Source of the DNA: Zhengitettix transpicula
Lineage: Eukaryota; Arthropoda; Insecta; Orthoptera; Tetrigidae
Reading direction: 5' to 3'
Length of the DNA stretch: 64,000 nt
Assembly (NCBI GenBank): GCA_037074705.1
Contig: CM073591.1
Location: 182,925,432-182,989,431, forward strand
The position numbers were made by a program, and so were the translations under genes. Each line of letters begins with the position of its first letter. The first letter of the stretch is position 1. Below the pieces are notes generated by a model. The model had not been told where the DNA came from. It was given only the letters and a program-made list of their open reading frames with translations, and made no database searches. Shown here in pieces: positions 1-11,700 of this stretch.

Positions 1-1880
1 GAAACAATCTTGCGTCATTATCAATATAATGAACTCGCTCTGGAATTCATAAGCGCATTTCGCGGGCGGTTTTCTTTGAAATGAAAGATGTTACTTATTA
101 ATATTTTATTTTATTTTGGACAGTTATAGTTTTCCTCTTGTTTATGTAATTAAAAAGACGGCAGCACTCTGAATTTATTTAATTTTAGAAAAACCACGTG
201 TGTCGTCATAGATGCTGTATCCCGAAACATGCATACATCAGCTTGATAGACCAAGAGACGTGAAGAATTTCAAGATTAACATTGATTTTTTATCGTTGTA
301 AATGATTACAGGAACTCATATCGTGTACAGATACTTGTTTCAAGTAGAACATTGGAAACAAAATACAAATTTTATTCTTGAATAAAGGTGCAGGATATTA
401 ACTCAAAGTATATATACTTTACCTTTTAAAAGGTGGTAATTCATTGTAGTCCTATATTTTGTTAGATCTTAATTATAAGTTCTTAAAATATTTCATGTGT
501 TATTATTCGCATTTTATAGTTTAATTAATTGAAAAAGTTGTCTAGAATTGATTTTACACATGCAAAGTAAATTTTTTAGTCGCTTCTGTACCGTAATTAA
601 AGTATGCAAATGTAAGTGTTAAGTTATTTTTTACTTAAAGTTTCCGATGTACACGTTAGCACGTAATACTTGCCAACTACAGAGATTTTTGTAATTAGTG
701 TAGGATTTATATACATATTAATTTTGATTGTTCACCGTAATGTTTTAAATTTGATAAAGAAATCGTATTCTTCCAAAGTAACAGAGACATCCATTTCCCT
801 CCAAATATAATTAACTTTTACAGAAAATAATTTATAGCTCAAATTAATTTAAATAGAGAAGTTCCGGAAATTAAGGTCTTAAATTAAATTATCAGGAATC
901 AACTATATTCGAAACGCTTATTTTTCAGCTAGTATCCCACTTTACAAATCTTTTTAACGTAGGAAGCCTTATGCGCATATCTTATTAACACACTTTTTAA
1001 GCATCAATTTTAAATGGGTTGAAGATGGTTAATTTTTTCTTTGTATTTTTATGTTTTCTGAACTTAGACTATAATAGTTACACTTTAAAACATGAAGAAC
1101 TTGCATCTACTTCGCAAGTAGTTCATCATTTAATTTATATAATTATTCCTTCTAAGTACAACACGTCCGGTCTTATTTTATTATTACTTAAGAATTTAAT
1201 TTCTTCAGTTATTATGAGAAGAAGAATTCGGGAATAACTAGTGTCATTCATTGTTAAAAGTAATATACGACACAGAAAATAAAACTATAATAAAATGAAA
1301 CTTTCTCTAATCAAAATATATTATGTAGAAAGTGCAAAAATTTTAACAACTAAGACGAGAATACAATTAAAAGAAATAGGACTAATCGGTCAAACTCTAA
1401 TTGCACTTATATATTAAATTTATTAGATGAGATGAAACAATGAAGTTATATGATTTCAGAATTTGTGGTTTACCCTGAAATTTTACCGTTCACTGCAAAA
1501 AAAAAGAATCGGGTAAAATGTTTTATGTTTTTATTTCCCCTTTATATTTTATTTTTATATTTATTATTATGAGTTCTTCACCACATGTGTTTTAAGTATG
1601 ATTTTATAAATTCAATTGTCGTTGGAGAAATGCACATTAGGATTCCCATATGGTTTTCTTCGGTCACATTTTGAACGTCTAATTAAACATGCAAAAGTGT
1701 TACAACAAAATAGTAGTGTTAAGCAAATTTTCAAATTATACAAACTGCGTGTAGTGCATAAGGAAACATTATATTTGTCCGTTCTTTTATTTTAAAGAAT
1801 TTTCAAACCTATCCGAAAATTTATTTCTGTTAAAAAAGACGAAAAACATTTGGATTTTAAAAATACGTAAAAATAGTGGT

Positions 1881-1917
1881 TTTAATCCCAACTACTTAGT
1901 TAGAACTCATCTTCAGG
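1881..1917 (-). ncRNA. decayed hammerhead-ribozyme-like motif
   Basis: Read on the - strand, CTGAAGA (from 1916 down to 1910) is followed by a small hairpin whose core is AACT-AAGT-AGTT, and then by ATTAAAACC where an intact core would have GAAAC. It is the same layout as the motifs in the fold-back elements elsewhere in the window, here without a second arm. The GAAA box is mutated, so activity is unlikely. Confidence 0.25.
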
Positions 1918-2316
1918 TTAGAAAGGTAAGATGCTGGTAAGTATTTCCATTAATTGCAAATACAATGTGATAAACGTAAAAAATTAATAACTAAAACATA
2001 TATAAAGAAACAATGTTACAAACAAATAAATATGTATATAAAATCGAGCCTATTTGACATCATTCATAAGGGAAAAGATAAAAAATTGATAATTAAAATC
2101 AAATAATGCAATTAGAATTCACATAAATTGTATATTCATTTCTCAGTCAAATATGTTTATAAAACCAAAGAAAATTGTTTTCTCTTATTTCGTATAATAT
2201 TTTCTGGTAAATTATTGAAAAAAAAGAGCTTTTTATGAGAGTTTCATTTTTTTATTTGATCCTTTAAGTGGTTGTGTTTAATATTCCTTACTACTGTGAT
2301 CGTCTTATATTTTTGT

Positions 2317-2352
2317 AGCGAGAGTTCATTATTTTTAACATTTACTCTCGCT
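2317..2352. repeat. short inverted repeat (9-bp perfect stem)
   Basis: AGCGAGAGT (2317-2325) and ACTCTCGCT (2344-2352) pair perfectly around an 18-base AT-rich loop. The function is unknown; it may be the core of an old fold-back element. Confidence 0.4.
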
Positions 2353-3699
2353 TTTAACACATTATTTACTAGTCAGTAGTGCGTCATTGCATGGCAGAAT
2401 GATCTGATAACTCAAGAATATATTAGTGTAGGTATTTCATCCACTTAGTTCGAAATTATTTCCTGACAACACCGCACAACGTGTACAGCTGTTTCCTTTC
2501 CGTCACAGTCGTCAAGAGATAACATACCCTTTTTGAAATTTCTTCTTGAATCTACAATTCATGACTGATACGTACTTCTTCTTCATTGACAATCTTGCCG
2601 AATAAAAAACAGGAGTCTTTAACTTCCTGATTATAATCTATATAAAAACGCGATTCACAACCAATATCACTACCAAAATGCAATCGTATATCAGTGTCAT
2701 TGTTCATTCCAATATTCAACTTTAACTATCAAATAGTTATAAGGAATGTCAGCTTATTCCTCACTGGTTTTAAATGAATTAAGTTCTATTTTTTAAAAGA
2801 AATGAATAAAAATTACACTCTATGGCAAAGGACATAAGAAATTACCAAATAAACAGATAGTGAACGTTGTAAGAAAGTAGGTCCCTAATAAATTCATCTA
2901 TTGAACTTGAGTTCTTTGAAAAATAAAATTAAACTGACAATTTCTCTACACGACACTTTTTCTTCAAAACATTTGCATTTTCTTATTATTTCTTGAAATA
3001 TTTTTCCATTACGACAGTATTTGCAAGAAATTCTGCTGGTAAGTTGTTCCGATCCCTTTTTTGAAACAAATATTGTCCGGCAACTTTTTTAAAGTTTGTC
3101 CATTTTATTTTGAAGTTTTTATCTCCTCTACTGTTGTACCAACTTTGATTGAATTTCATCGCAAGACTGTTAGTATATGTATATATATATATAATTTGAA
3201 GAGATCCTGAGACGTTATTTTTTCCTAGTTTTAATAAATCTCTCTAAACTGAATGTTTGACTTTATCGTGTTCCTTTGACGTCTGTACTCTTTCCAGAGT
3301 CTCTATGTATGTATCCCAGGACATCGAGTCATAAGCTAAAAGAGGTTGTTCGAGAAATTTATATGCAAGATCACGGTTTTTGTAGCTTCCCCTTTATAAA
3401 ATTCTCGTAAGAAGGACTTCCACGCATTAATAGCCAGACAGTCGATAGTTCCCAACCAATGCTACTGTTCAGACATATATTGTAAGTTTATATTAATTAT
3501 ACAAATGAATAAGTACCTTTAAACTAAGATGAAACGTGTTGTATGTGATAATTTAACTGTGAACACGTCATTTTAATCCTTCGATAATCCGTTAACGAAG
3601 GGCTGAGTAAGCCATGAATCATACCTATTTGACATGGGTTTATTACCATTGCAGATGGAACTAATATTCAATTTGAATACATCGACACCACATCTAACA

Positions 3700-4075
3700 T
3701 GTCCAGATTGAAAAATTTGTCTGTAGATTAAAATGTGGCCTGATTTTATGTTGTATAGGACTTCCGTGCCGCCGTCGCCACGATCCCGTAATACGGAGAT
3801 GCATCTATTCATCTGGCAAGATAATGGCTCGTTATTGGCTGAGGAAGCCTATATGGACAACCAAGGTTCGCTAATTACGGACGGCGAGCCCTTGAAGCGC
3901 CCCATTTTGCATCATTACAGTGGATTTAATTTGCCGCGCCGCCGATAGCTTCGGAGGAAGGCCGAATATGGCGGTGTCGGCAGCAACACCGCTCTGTTTA
4001 TCTTCCTGACCGGGAGATGACGTCCAGATAGGTCTGGACAATACAGGACAGATTAAACAGGGTCTGCTCATTACA
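3700..4075. promoter_or_regulatory. GC-richer block, candidate regulatory element
   Basis: About 375 bases of balanced composition sit sharply between AT-rich flanks and include homeodomain-like cores (CTAATTACGG), GCCGCC repeats and GACCGGGAGATGACGTCC. Overlapping frames on both strands encode nothing recognisable. Its role as an enhancer or conserved element upstream of omb is inferred from composition alone. Confidence 0.3.
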
Positions 4076-4240
4076 AATAACTTCAGTGTTCTCAGATATA
4101 CAGAATACTAATAAACTGTTACAATACCAAATTTGTTACATTTAAAGTTTATTATTTTATATGTAACACCTAAATGCAGAGATGAAAAAAAATGGCAGTA
4201 ATTTTGATTTCCTTATTTATTGACATCGTTACGATATTTA

Positions 4241-4345
4241 AAAATGAAAAACGTACATTTTAAAAACGAATAAAAATTTTGGGAACACAGTATTTCAATT
4301 TTTTTATTCATGTAACATGTATATTTCATTATTGTTTCGTTCGTG
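4241..4345 (+). repeat. direct repeat, copy 1 of 2
   Basis: A ~100-bp segment beginning GAAAAACGTACATTTTAAAA and ending near TTATTGTTTCGT recurs in the same orientation at 5325-5425. The copies share long identical blocks (GGGAACACAGTA; CATGTATATTTCAT) with small indels. They flank about 1 kb holding an interspersed repeat. Confidence 0.75.
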
Positions 4346-4828
4346 TTTCTGTACAACGAATACGCACCAAAAAATGACGGTACAAAGGTCAAAACATAAA
4401 ATTTCGTTCACGCGAGACTTGCGAGTTTCTAGTTGACTCGTACCACCACATTGTTCCAATATGAAAATATTAATTTAAAAGAAGGTGAACTGATACTACA
4501 GACTCCAGAATTATTCCATATTACACTAAAATTATTTTATCTAATTAATATTATTTGAGTTTGCCTCGTCGTTTAATTATTTCTACAACTTCTCAATTAT
4601 AATAAAATTTTTCATTCATGAATCCTCGAAACTTTCTCGGACCTATCATACCTGAGTTCTTTAGTTCGCAGCTTGGAAGTATAATGAACCCATTTATTTT
4701 TTTTCTCAGTCATCGAACAGATTTTAGTTTCCATTGCAGTCGACCGAAGGGACTAATATTACAAATTCAGTTAACTAGGAATAACTAAGTTGACACATCA
4801 AGTTTAACGTCTGTGTTGATAAAATTGA

Positions 4829-4892
4829 TGTTAAAACAGCCAATAACAGACATTTAAACATGTTTAATTAAATTAAAACAGCCAATAACAAT
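4829..4892 (+). repeat. short direct duplication (TTAAAACAGCCAATAACA)
   Basis: TTAAAACAGCCAATAACA occurs twice about 42 bases apart, immediately before an interspersed-repeat terminus at 4921. The first copy is followed by GACATTTAA and the second by ATAACATTTAA, so the unit is slightly longer than the exact core. Confidence 0.6.
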
Positions 4893-4914
4893 AACATTTA
4901 ATTTATTTAATTAA

Positions 4915-5290
4915 CTAGCTAGGTGCCCGGCGTTGCTCGTGTACTTATTTATATAAACTCGAAAAAGTATTTAATTGAATACTTAAATATATTCCTTGAG
5001 TATTTCAGGATATAATTGTCAATTGTCACTCAGTCTTCATACATTACGAAATATTACATTGATGAAATTGTTAGCTAGACTCACAACTAATATAGCGCGA
5101 AAATTAACTTACATTTTCCGCAAGGATGGTAAAGTCCCGTTTCTCGTATTTTGGAAGAATACGTATACCAATTTTTGTTGCATTCTGTCCACGCGATAAA
5201 ATTTGTATGAAGAACAACGTAAATACATACATACATACATACATACATACAAATATACATCCTTTTTTATTATATAGATATAGATTAAAT
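4915..5290 (+). mobile_element. interspersed repeat fragment with (ATAC)n tail, copy 1
   Basis: It begins CTAGCTAGGTGCCCGGCG and continues TTGCTCGTGTACTTATTTAT; a close inverted match occurs at 18206-18246. It ends in a tetranucleotide tract (ATAC)n at about 5222-5251 and a T-rich stretch. GC-rich termini of this kind with a microsatellite tail are common in truncated non-LTR or non-autonomous elements. No protein remains, and the class is not determined. Confidence 0.5.
5222..5251 (+). repeat. (ATAC)n microsatellite
   Basis: About seven uninterrupted ATAC units form the tail of the interspersed repeat fragment that starts at 4915. Confidence 0.9.
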
Positions 5291-5324
5291 TTTATATTTT
5301 TAAATGTCTGATTCTTAAAATGAG

Positions 5325-5425
5325 GAGAAAAACGTACATTTTAAAAACGAATAATGGGAACACAGTACTTTTAATTTTTTTCTTCATGTAGCATGTATAT
5401 TTCATCAATGTTTCGTATTAATAAA
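5325..5425 (+). repeat. direct repeat, copy 2 of 2
   Basis: This segment matches 4241-4345: the common blocks are AAAAACGTACATTTTAAAAA, GGGAACACAGTA and CATGTATATTTCAT. It lacks the AAATTTT piece present in copy 1. Possible origins are a local duplication, or the flanks of an old insertion. Confidence 0.75.
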
Positions 5426-5429
5426 CGTC

Positions 5430-6290
5430 CGTGTTTAATATTTAAGTTGTCCTATTATTTATTATGTTACTAAGTAATTAAAAGCGGTAAAACAATTTAC
5501 AATTTGCAACTTAATTGAACAAGAAATGGCTTGTCTATTATTTTGCCTGGAAAACACCAAATAAGGATGCATTTTGAAAAGAAATATTAATGATTTAACT
5601 TTCATGAACGTTCAAGTAAAGTCAAATTATGAACACGTTAAATCTTCTTCTTTCGACTACTATCCGCTGTTATCACGAACGTTCGTTAGGATGAATCATA
5701 CATGAATCTCAAGCTACGTAGTTCTTTTTAGGGCTACATTTATAATAATGGGAAATATTGAATCGTTATTGGTTATTAATATGGCGTATAAGTGCAAATT
5801 TTGGTGCCTTAAATACGTTATTAAAATTTTTCTGACCATTACTATACGGACGAGACGAATAATTTCGTAAATTCGAAAATTCACTCTGGTTTACATCGCA
5901 ATATTATCAAATATTCCAACAAACATGGTAACCTTTTCGTCCTCATCCGAAATCAGTTGCCAGATATCTGGAAATCAAAGGCGAATGGGCCCTCACCCTC
6001 GAAATCACTTGGCAGTAAAAATATGCTGAAATTTCTCAAGCCTATTGTTTGTAAAGCCTAAAACTTTATCATGTTATATGTTTATACTTTTATCACGTTA
6101 TAACTCGGTCATTAACCTCATTGTCAAAAATATTTGTTTCTCACACAATCGAAACTAAGGAAGTGTAGTCGAATTATGATCTGAGATCCTTGGTTTTATT
6201 TAAGTCACATGTAAAACGTTGACTCATTACGCTGAGAATGAATTGAATATTTCAAGCGAGGTTATATCATTCGTAAAACTTTACGTAGAA
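5430..6290. other. AT-rich intergenic DNA
   Basis: Nothing recognisable apart from a slightly GC-richer patch around 5940-6010. Confidence 0.5.
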
Positions 6291-6299
6291 ACAATATCA

Positions 6300-6810
6300 C
6301 TTGAACTTAACAGCGGAAAATACTTTTCCAGATGAAATAAGAACAGATGATGCCCTCAAGGATAACCGCGAAACCATCGTAATTTTGTAATTGGTCCGAG
6401 CTGAAGTGTGTTTCGAGTGCTCGTACTTGCATTCTTGACGAAGTCTTGCTGCGGTTTGTTGAGGAAGGGTACTGGTAATTCGAGCAAGACTGCTGATACT
6501 ACAGCTATGAAGTAGCGGCGACTTTATGCTCATGGCGAGCTGGGGATCGTGTTCTAGGCCTGAGAATGCTAGCTCAAAGAGGTCCGTACATCAAAAGAGC
6601 CGCTGTTCAAAAGAGGGGCATGTGAAGAGCAGGTTGCTCGAGGATGCTAGGATGTCGACAGGACGGTGTATCTTCTGGTCTGGAGGAGACTCGAACCAAA
6701 GACCTCAAAGGCTGCCCTCTCAACTTCTTATCTGTCCTTTTCCCTCAGTCCTTGTTTGGTCGCATAAATTTTTTCTCTTGCTGTCCTACTAAATGGCTGA
6801 GCTACGCATG
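6300..6810 (-). other. balanced-composition block with tRNA-like promoter boxes (possible SINE relic)
   Basis: On the - strand, TAGCTCAG (6804-6797) resembles a tRNA A box and GGTTCGAGTCTCC (6697-6685) is a good B box, the usual internal promoter of tRNA-derived SINEs. The boxes are about 107 bases apart, much more than in a tRNA, so an insertion or coincidence must be assumed. No matching second copy was seen in the window. The remainder (6300-6660) could equally be regulatory. Confidence 0.3.
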
Positions 6811-8786
6811 ATGTGAACGATTCATAATATGATCGGATTTCGGCTAAAGTTGATGAATGTTACGGTGCCAAACCATTCTAAACCTTTTTTCTATGGAAGA
6901 AAAAAATTACATAAATCCTTGTAAATATTTGGAATTACTTGTGACGTTTCTTAGGAATGCAGGAACTGTTCAATTTTTCCAACTCAATTCTTATATGCCA
7001 GTTGCCACACTTCATAATGTTTCTGTTTAAATGCCAAATTGCTGTGAATTTTCAATAATCTCAATCAATTTAAATTTATTGTGCTAAAGTCGAATTTCTT
7101 TAAATACTAAAAAATATAACACAGTGCAAAATTAGATAAATAACGTTAGAAAGGCTACTTTATAAATTAAGAAATTAGTAAGCTTTTAAATTAAAATGTA
7201 TTTTACTTCGTAATTGATTGTTTGGATAATTTATAACTAATAAAGGGACACGTGTTAAATATAATGAAGAAATTTATCATCGGAGTATGTAAAAAAAAAC
7301 TCTCTCCTTCTGAAACGGAAACACGTTATATATCGTATATATCCAAATATTAATATATCAGTAACTGTTTCATAGAAAAATTTTCATATTATTATAACTG
7401 TTAAATGCATGGTTAGAATTTGTAAGTGAATATTATTCCTTCACATTTATGAAATGCGGGCATGGAACGCGGATAAATAGTAAATTACAAGAGTTTCCTC
7501 TTTTATGTAGGATATTCTTTAAGAAACAGTTAGTTGTTAGTTGGCTTGAGATCGAGTTTTTCGTTGTTAAGCTCGTGCGGGCTTCGTATCTGTAATGTTC
7601 GTTGTCCGCCATTGTCGTGTGGTGCAGCGCTAGAAGTGGGCCACGAGTCAGCACGTTCTACGGGATTACACCACGGGGATTCCACGCCACGAAACGCACG
7701 AAACACTCTCGTAATACATTTACAAACAATCAGGAATTAACTTATGTTGCCGGGTCCGGATGTTACTTTCTGCGGTGACAAATTGCGGAACAACGAATTT
7801 AGGCACAAACCAGACGTATTTATGAATACGACTCTCGGTACCTTTCGATCGAGAGCATATGATTTTTATAATCCCATTATCCTCTTAATCAAAAAACCAT
7901 GAATTTCGATTGAATACCGACACGTTAAATCATGGAATCGTATTTTCTTACATCCAGAGAGGGTCAAGAATAAACAGATTTATTAACGAAGTCAGACTTC
8001 AAAACTACAAAACTAAACTGTAATATGCAAATCTAAAGGTTCTGATAAGCAAATAAAAATAAGTATCTTATTCCAGCCCTCTTAAAAATCACGAAACATT
8101 GCAAATTGGGGTTTCAGGAGAACTGAAATATTGAAGTTGCAAAAATATGGTATTAAGATATTTTCTAGTAAAGTATAGATCTATTTGTAAACTACAAACT
8201 CTACCTAATTTTAAAGTTTATAAAATGGAACATGAATCCATTTCAAACGAATGGCGAATTCACGAATATGGTACCAGAAACCGCTCAGCGTCGCTCTCTG
8301 CCAGAGAAGTCTACACTATACAGGGATAATTTCAATGTCTTCCTCCAAAGGTAATGAACAATTACAACTACAACAGTTTTCTGAATCAGTGCAAGAACAT
8401 TTTACAGAAAGGCTCGTTTTACTCTGTTTCTTGATCGTTACCCCTTACGATTGAAATTACTTACGCGTCAAAAGTATCGCATGCGTTGCTTTGTAAAATA
8501 ATCTAATTGAAAATAATTTCTGCTGTTTTCTTTGTTTTGTTTCATGTACATCTTGGAATTACAACGGGAGATCAGATTTGTCGACGATCAGCTCTCAGAA
8601 GTAATCGTTTGTGTTCTTCTTATTGTGTATATTTTCCATTGCTTATTTCCATATTTATTGATTTCTGATTGTTAATTGTATTAATAATTATTTTATTCGT
8701 TTATTGCCTAATTTATCTTTAAGGAATTATTCAATAACATGAATTACATAGTACTGTTAATAATTGTAAATTAAAATAAGAATACA
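6811..8786. other. AT-rich intergenic DNA with a GC-richer patch at 7530-7790
   Basis: Mostly AT-rich. Between about 7530 and 7790 composition is balanced (for example CGTGCGGGCTTCG, GTGGTGCAGCGCTAG), possibly a regulatory element. No gene structure is visible. Confidence 0.4.
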
Positions 8787-9085
8787 ATACGTCTGTACAA
8801 AATATGATAATTAGATGAAATAGTCAAATACAGACAAAATTAACTGATGATATAAATACAACACAACTTTTCTGGGAACCTTGTGCCTTCCGTCAGGTGA
8901 TTGTAAAAAACACGAAAGCGAGGAGCGACACAACCGCACAATTACAGTTAACAAATGCGTGTTATTCCAATCAGTTGACGAAAGAGACAAGGATTCCAGA
9001 AAGCTTGTGTGGTATTTAAATCATCACTTAATTTTGTCGTTACTTGACTGTTTCATCTAATTATTATATTTTATACAGACGTATT
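8787..9085. mobile_element. fold-back element, family A, full copy
   Basis: The left arm begins ATACGTCTGTACAAAATATG and the right arm, reversed, reads ATACGTCTGTATAAAATATA; pairing continues through the TTAGATGAAATAGTCAA and GATGATATAAATACAACAC regions for most of each ~150-base half, with a deletion in the centre of the right half. Related copies lie at 54.4 and 60.3 kb. Each arm holds a CTGA...GAAA motif resembling a hammerhead core, here mutated (CTGACGG left, GTTGACGA right). No coding capacity. Confidence 0.8.
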
Positions 9086-9534
9086 TGACACTCACTTCAA
9101 TTTTTGACGCCTTAGCCTTTTCATTAGCGTCTTTCGTTATGTTTTTTCTAAATTATATTTTGCTCCATTTTGTTTATTCTGGTTTTAAAACATGGTTGAA
9201 ACTTACAAACAAATTACTTATTGCGAGGATCCAGTGTATTTACTTAATTGTAGAAAATGTGATGTTTGTCAGCTCATTTACAGCATTTCAATAATACGTT
9301 TAACATTATTTCTTTATTTAATTCAAAACTTTCACCAAAATATAATAAAGAAATTAAATTTCTACAGTTAAATACTTTAGTTAAAAAATTAAGTAGGCTA
9401 CATCCATTCATTCAGTAACTTAACTTGTTTTCCATGAGTATTTTATAACCGGAATGGTGCATGCCAACATTTATAATAATTTTTCTTTCACCAATCCTCT
9501 CACTTAATTAGATATCATTTTCGCCTGAGGGCGG

Positions 9535-9715
9535 CTAAAATTTAATTTTGAGTTTGTGAACTGTAATTGTGCGGTTGTGTCGCACATGGCTCTCGTTTTT
9601 TATTGTTTTTTTTCCAATTCGTAAGTTACGAGGATCCCAGAAACGTTGCGTGCATCTTCACTTCATTTATCTGTATTTGGTTATTTAATCTAATAATAAT
9701 GTTAAGTTAGTTACA
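9535..9715 (+). mobile_element. fold-back element, family A, right half only
   Basis: The order of blocks matches the right half of family A: TGTGCGGTTGTGTCGC, then CTCTCGTTTTTTATTG, CGAGGATCCCAGAAACGTTG, CACTTCATTTATCTGTATTT, ending near CTAATAATAATG. The partner arm is missing or decayed beyond recognition. This half retains an intact AGAAACGTTG. Confidence 0.6.
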
Positions 9716-10159
9716 CGTGTGTTCCGTCATAGTTATTTAGTTTCTTACTTCTTAAATATTTTTATTTTAAATATTATGTTTTATCAGTGATGTACGAGAG
9801 GTAAATTTATATGGTTCGTTTTTTAGATATATGGTTGTAATGTTTATTAATTGCAGTTTCCAGCAATTATTTGTAATTTCGTGTCGTAGCGTATTTCCTC
9901 AACCAGGCGCTATTGGAATGAATAGTAAATTAAAGTCTATTTGATGATCACTGATACTTCTTATTCTCACATGACATAGTTCGACAAGTATTTATTTCTC
10001 ATATGTGGATGTTGACCTACACGCGACATTATTATAAAACCCATATTTCACATTAATTGTTTTTATTAATTTATTGGAAATAAATATTAAGATAGTTAAC
10101 TTCATTACAAAGGACCTCAAATGATATGACAAATGCTATGCGATGTTGTTTTATGCTGA

Positions 10160-10640
10160 AATTCTGGGACGTCAATATTGAAGAAGTCTGAGCCCGCTCC
10201 CTGCTGTGGTAATAGCCACGACGTGAAACAGTGACGGAACAGAACGAATTGAACTGTCTGAAGACTGGGACATGAAAGTTGCGTAAACAGCAGGGGTCGG
10301 GAACCTTTGTCGTGACCTTGCGCTTACACGAGCTAATAGTCGACAATGATCATTAGCCGGCCTTTGCGACCACCGAGCGGTTATGAAAGTCTCGCTCTGA
10401 CATAACGCGCTGTTGAATAACTGCGGCTCTTCTCGCAACAAGAGCCGCAGATGAGCCTTCTACACGACGACAACACTTGTAGACCAATCCGATTAATTAG
10501 CAAGAGAAAAAGAACCTAAGCCAGCTTCAAAGACGGGGCGCGGGAATTGTAACGCGGCAGGCAGCGATTACGGAACAAAGAACTTCGCCGGAGGCGAAGC
10601 TAAAGGACGAACGATCTAAAAGTAACAATGTAAACGCGTA
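10160..10640. promoter_or_regulatory. GC-richer block with hAT-like sequences
   Basis: The block contains CAGGGGTCGGGAACC at 10291-10305, which has the look of a hAT-superfamily terminal inverted repeat, and a perfect 11-bp stem CTGCGGCTCTT/AAGAGCCGCAG at 10421-10450, typical of hAT subterminal GC palindromes. A right terminus was not found. The following stretch to 10640 (GGGGCGCGGGAATTG, GCGATTACGG) may be independent regulatory DNA. Confidence 0.4.
10421..10450. repeat. perfect GC-rich hairpin (11-bp stem, 8-base loop)
   Basis: CTGCGGCTCTT (10421-10431) and AAGAGCCGCAG (10440-10450) are exact reverse complements around CTCGCAAC. It lies about 115 bases from the hAT-like terminus at 10291. 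Confidence 0.7.
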
Positions 10641-11458
10641 ATATAAATCCACAAGATCTTTTCATTTTTATTTCAAATCATTCTCTATCAAAACTAAACG
10701 ATTAATTTAATGTAATTATGCGTGTTTTTATAAATTTCAATAGAGTAATGTTCCCAAGATATTGAATAAAAAATACGACAATCATACATTCGATTTCCAT
10801 TAAAGGAATTTATGACGTATAAAATAAACCGTTTCGTGCTGTCAAATTTACGAATCTTAAACTAGCACGGAGGTCTCTCAGATTAATTGCCTCGGACGAG
10901 GACGAGCCAGTTAATTCATCTTTAATTGAACGCGTAAATGTCACATTAAAGAGAATAAAAAAACTCTTTATAACTTTGCTAGGTAATAATTATAGAATTT
11001 ATTACGAGTACAACAGTGGCGAAAGTCAGGTAAACAACTCCACAATAAACAGTAATTGTGAAGCTTTCGTCTTTGAAGAATGATGGTACAGAGTACAGTG
11101 TAAAATGGTACTGCAACTTTTTCAACGTTCTTTCTGGAGCTAACATACTCATATCACCACAAGCTCAAGTGAATTACGAACTGTTAGGGCCTACATTCCC
11201 TTCAAAATGGTCGTGTATAACTTAACCGAATGAAACTGAGACGCGGATTCTTGTAACAAAGAATGTAATTTTAAGTGACCAGTGACTCGTTACTAGAAGA
11301 AATCGGCACGGTTACATAAAATCGTGATTTAAACTTCCGAACAGTAACCATTAAAAATATATTCTTCGTATTCTTTCATTTACCTTACTTATGAACAAAT
11401 ACAAAACAAACGGAAAACCCTATTTAATAATATCTTCTTACCATTTAAGATTAAATTA
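10641..11458. other. AT-rich intergenic DNA
   Basis: No gene or repeat structure was recognised. Confidence 0.5.
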
Positions 11459-11700
11459 TAAATAAAACACAGCCTTTTAACATCAGAAAATAAATTTTAA
11501 TAGAAATTATACATTGTTTCGTCGCTAATTGCGACCTTTTCGGGTAAGAAAACATTTCGGCCACAGCAGTCAGCGGAGTACTTCCGTGTGTAACAAAATT
11601 TTGAAAATATTCTTCCGTGAAGTGGTCGCAATTAGCTGCGAAACATTGTATAATTTCTATTAAAATTCATTTTCTGACGTTAAAAGTCAGTGGTTTATCT
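11459..11700. mobile_element. fold-back element, family B
   Basis: The left arm (about 11459-11535) and right arm (about 11620-11697) are inverted copies of roughly 75 bases: AAAATAAATTTTAATAGAAA on the left mirrors TTTCTATTAAAATTCATTTT on the right, followed by ATTATACATTGTTTCGTCGC and its partner. At the inner end of each arm a small hairpin (GTCGC-AATTA-GCGAC in the left arm read on -) abuts GAAAC, the same arrangement as in families A and C. The ~85-base centre is unique. No coding capacity. Confidence 0.8.

Larger units (their letters stand above)
1..3560. other. AT-rich intergenic DNA
   Basis: The sequence is AT-rich, with homopolymer runs and only short frames lacking any recognisable protein. 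A hammerhead-like relic (about 1.88 kb) and a perfect 9-bp stem hairpin (2317-2352) are listed separately; nothing else could be supported. Confidence 0.6.
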
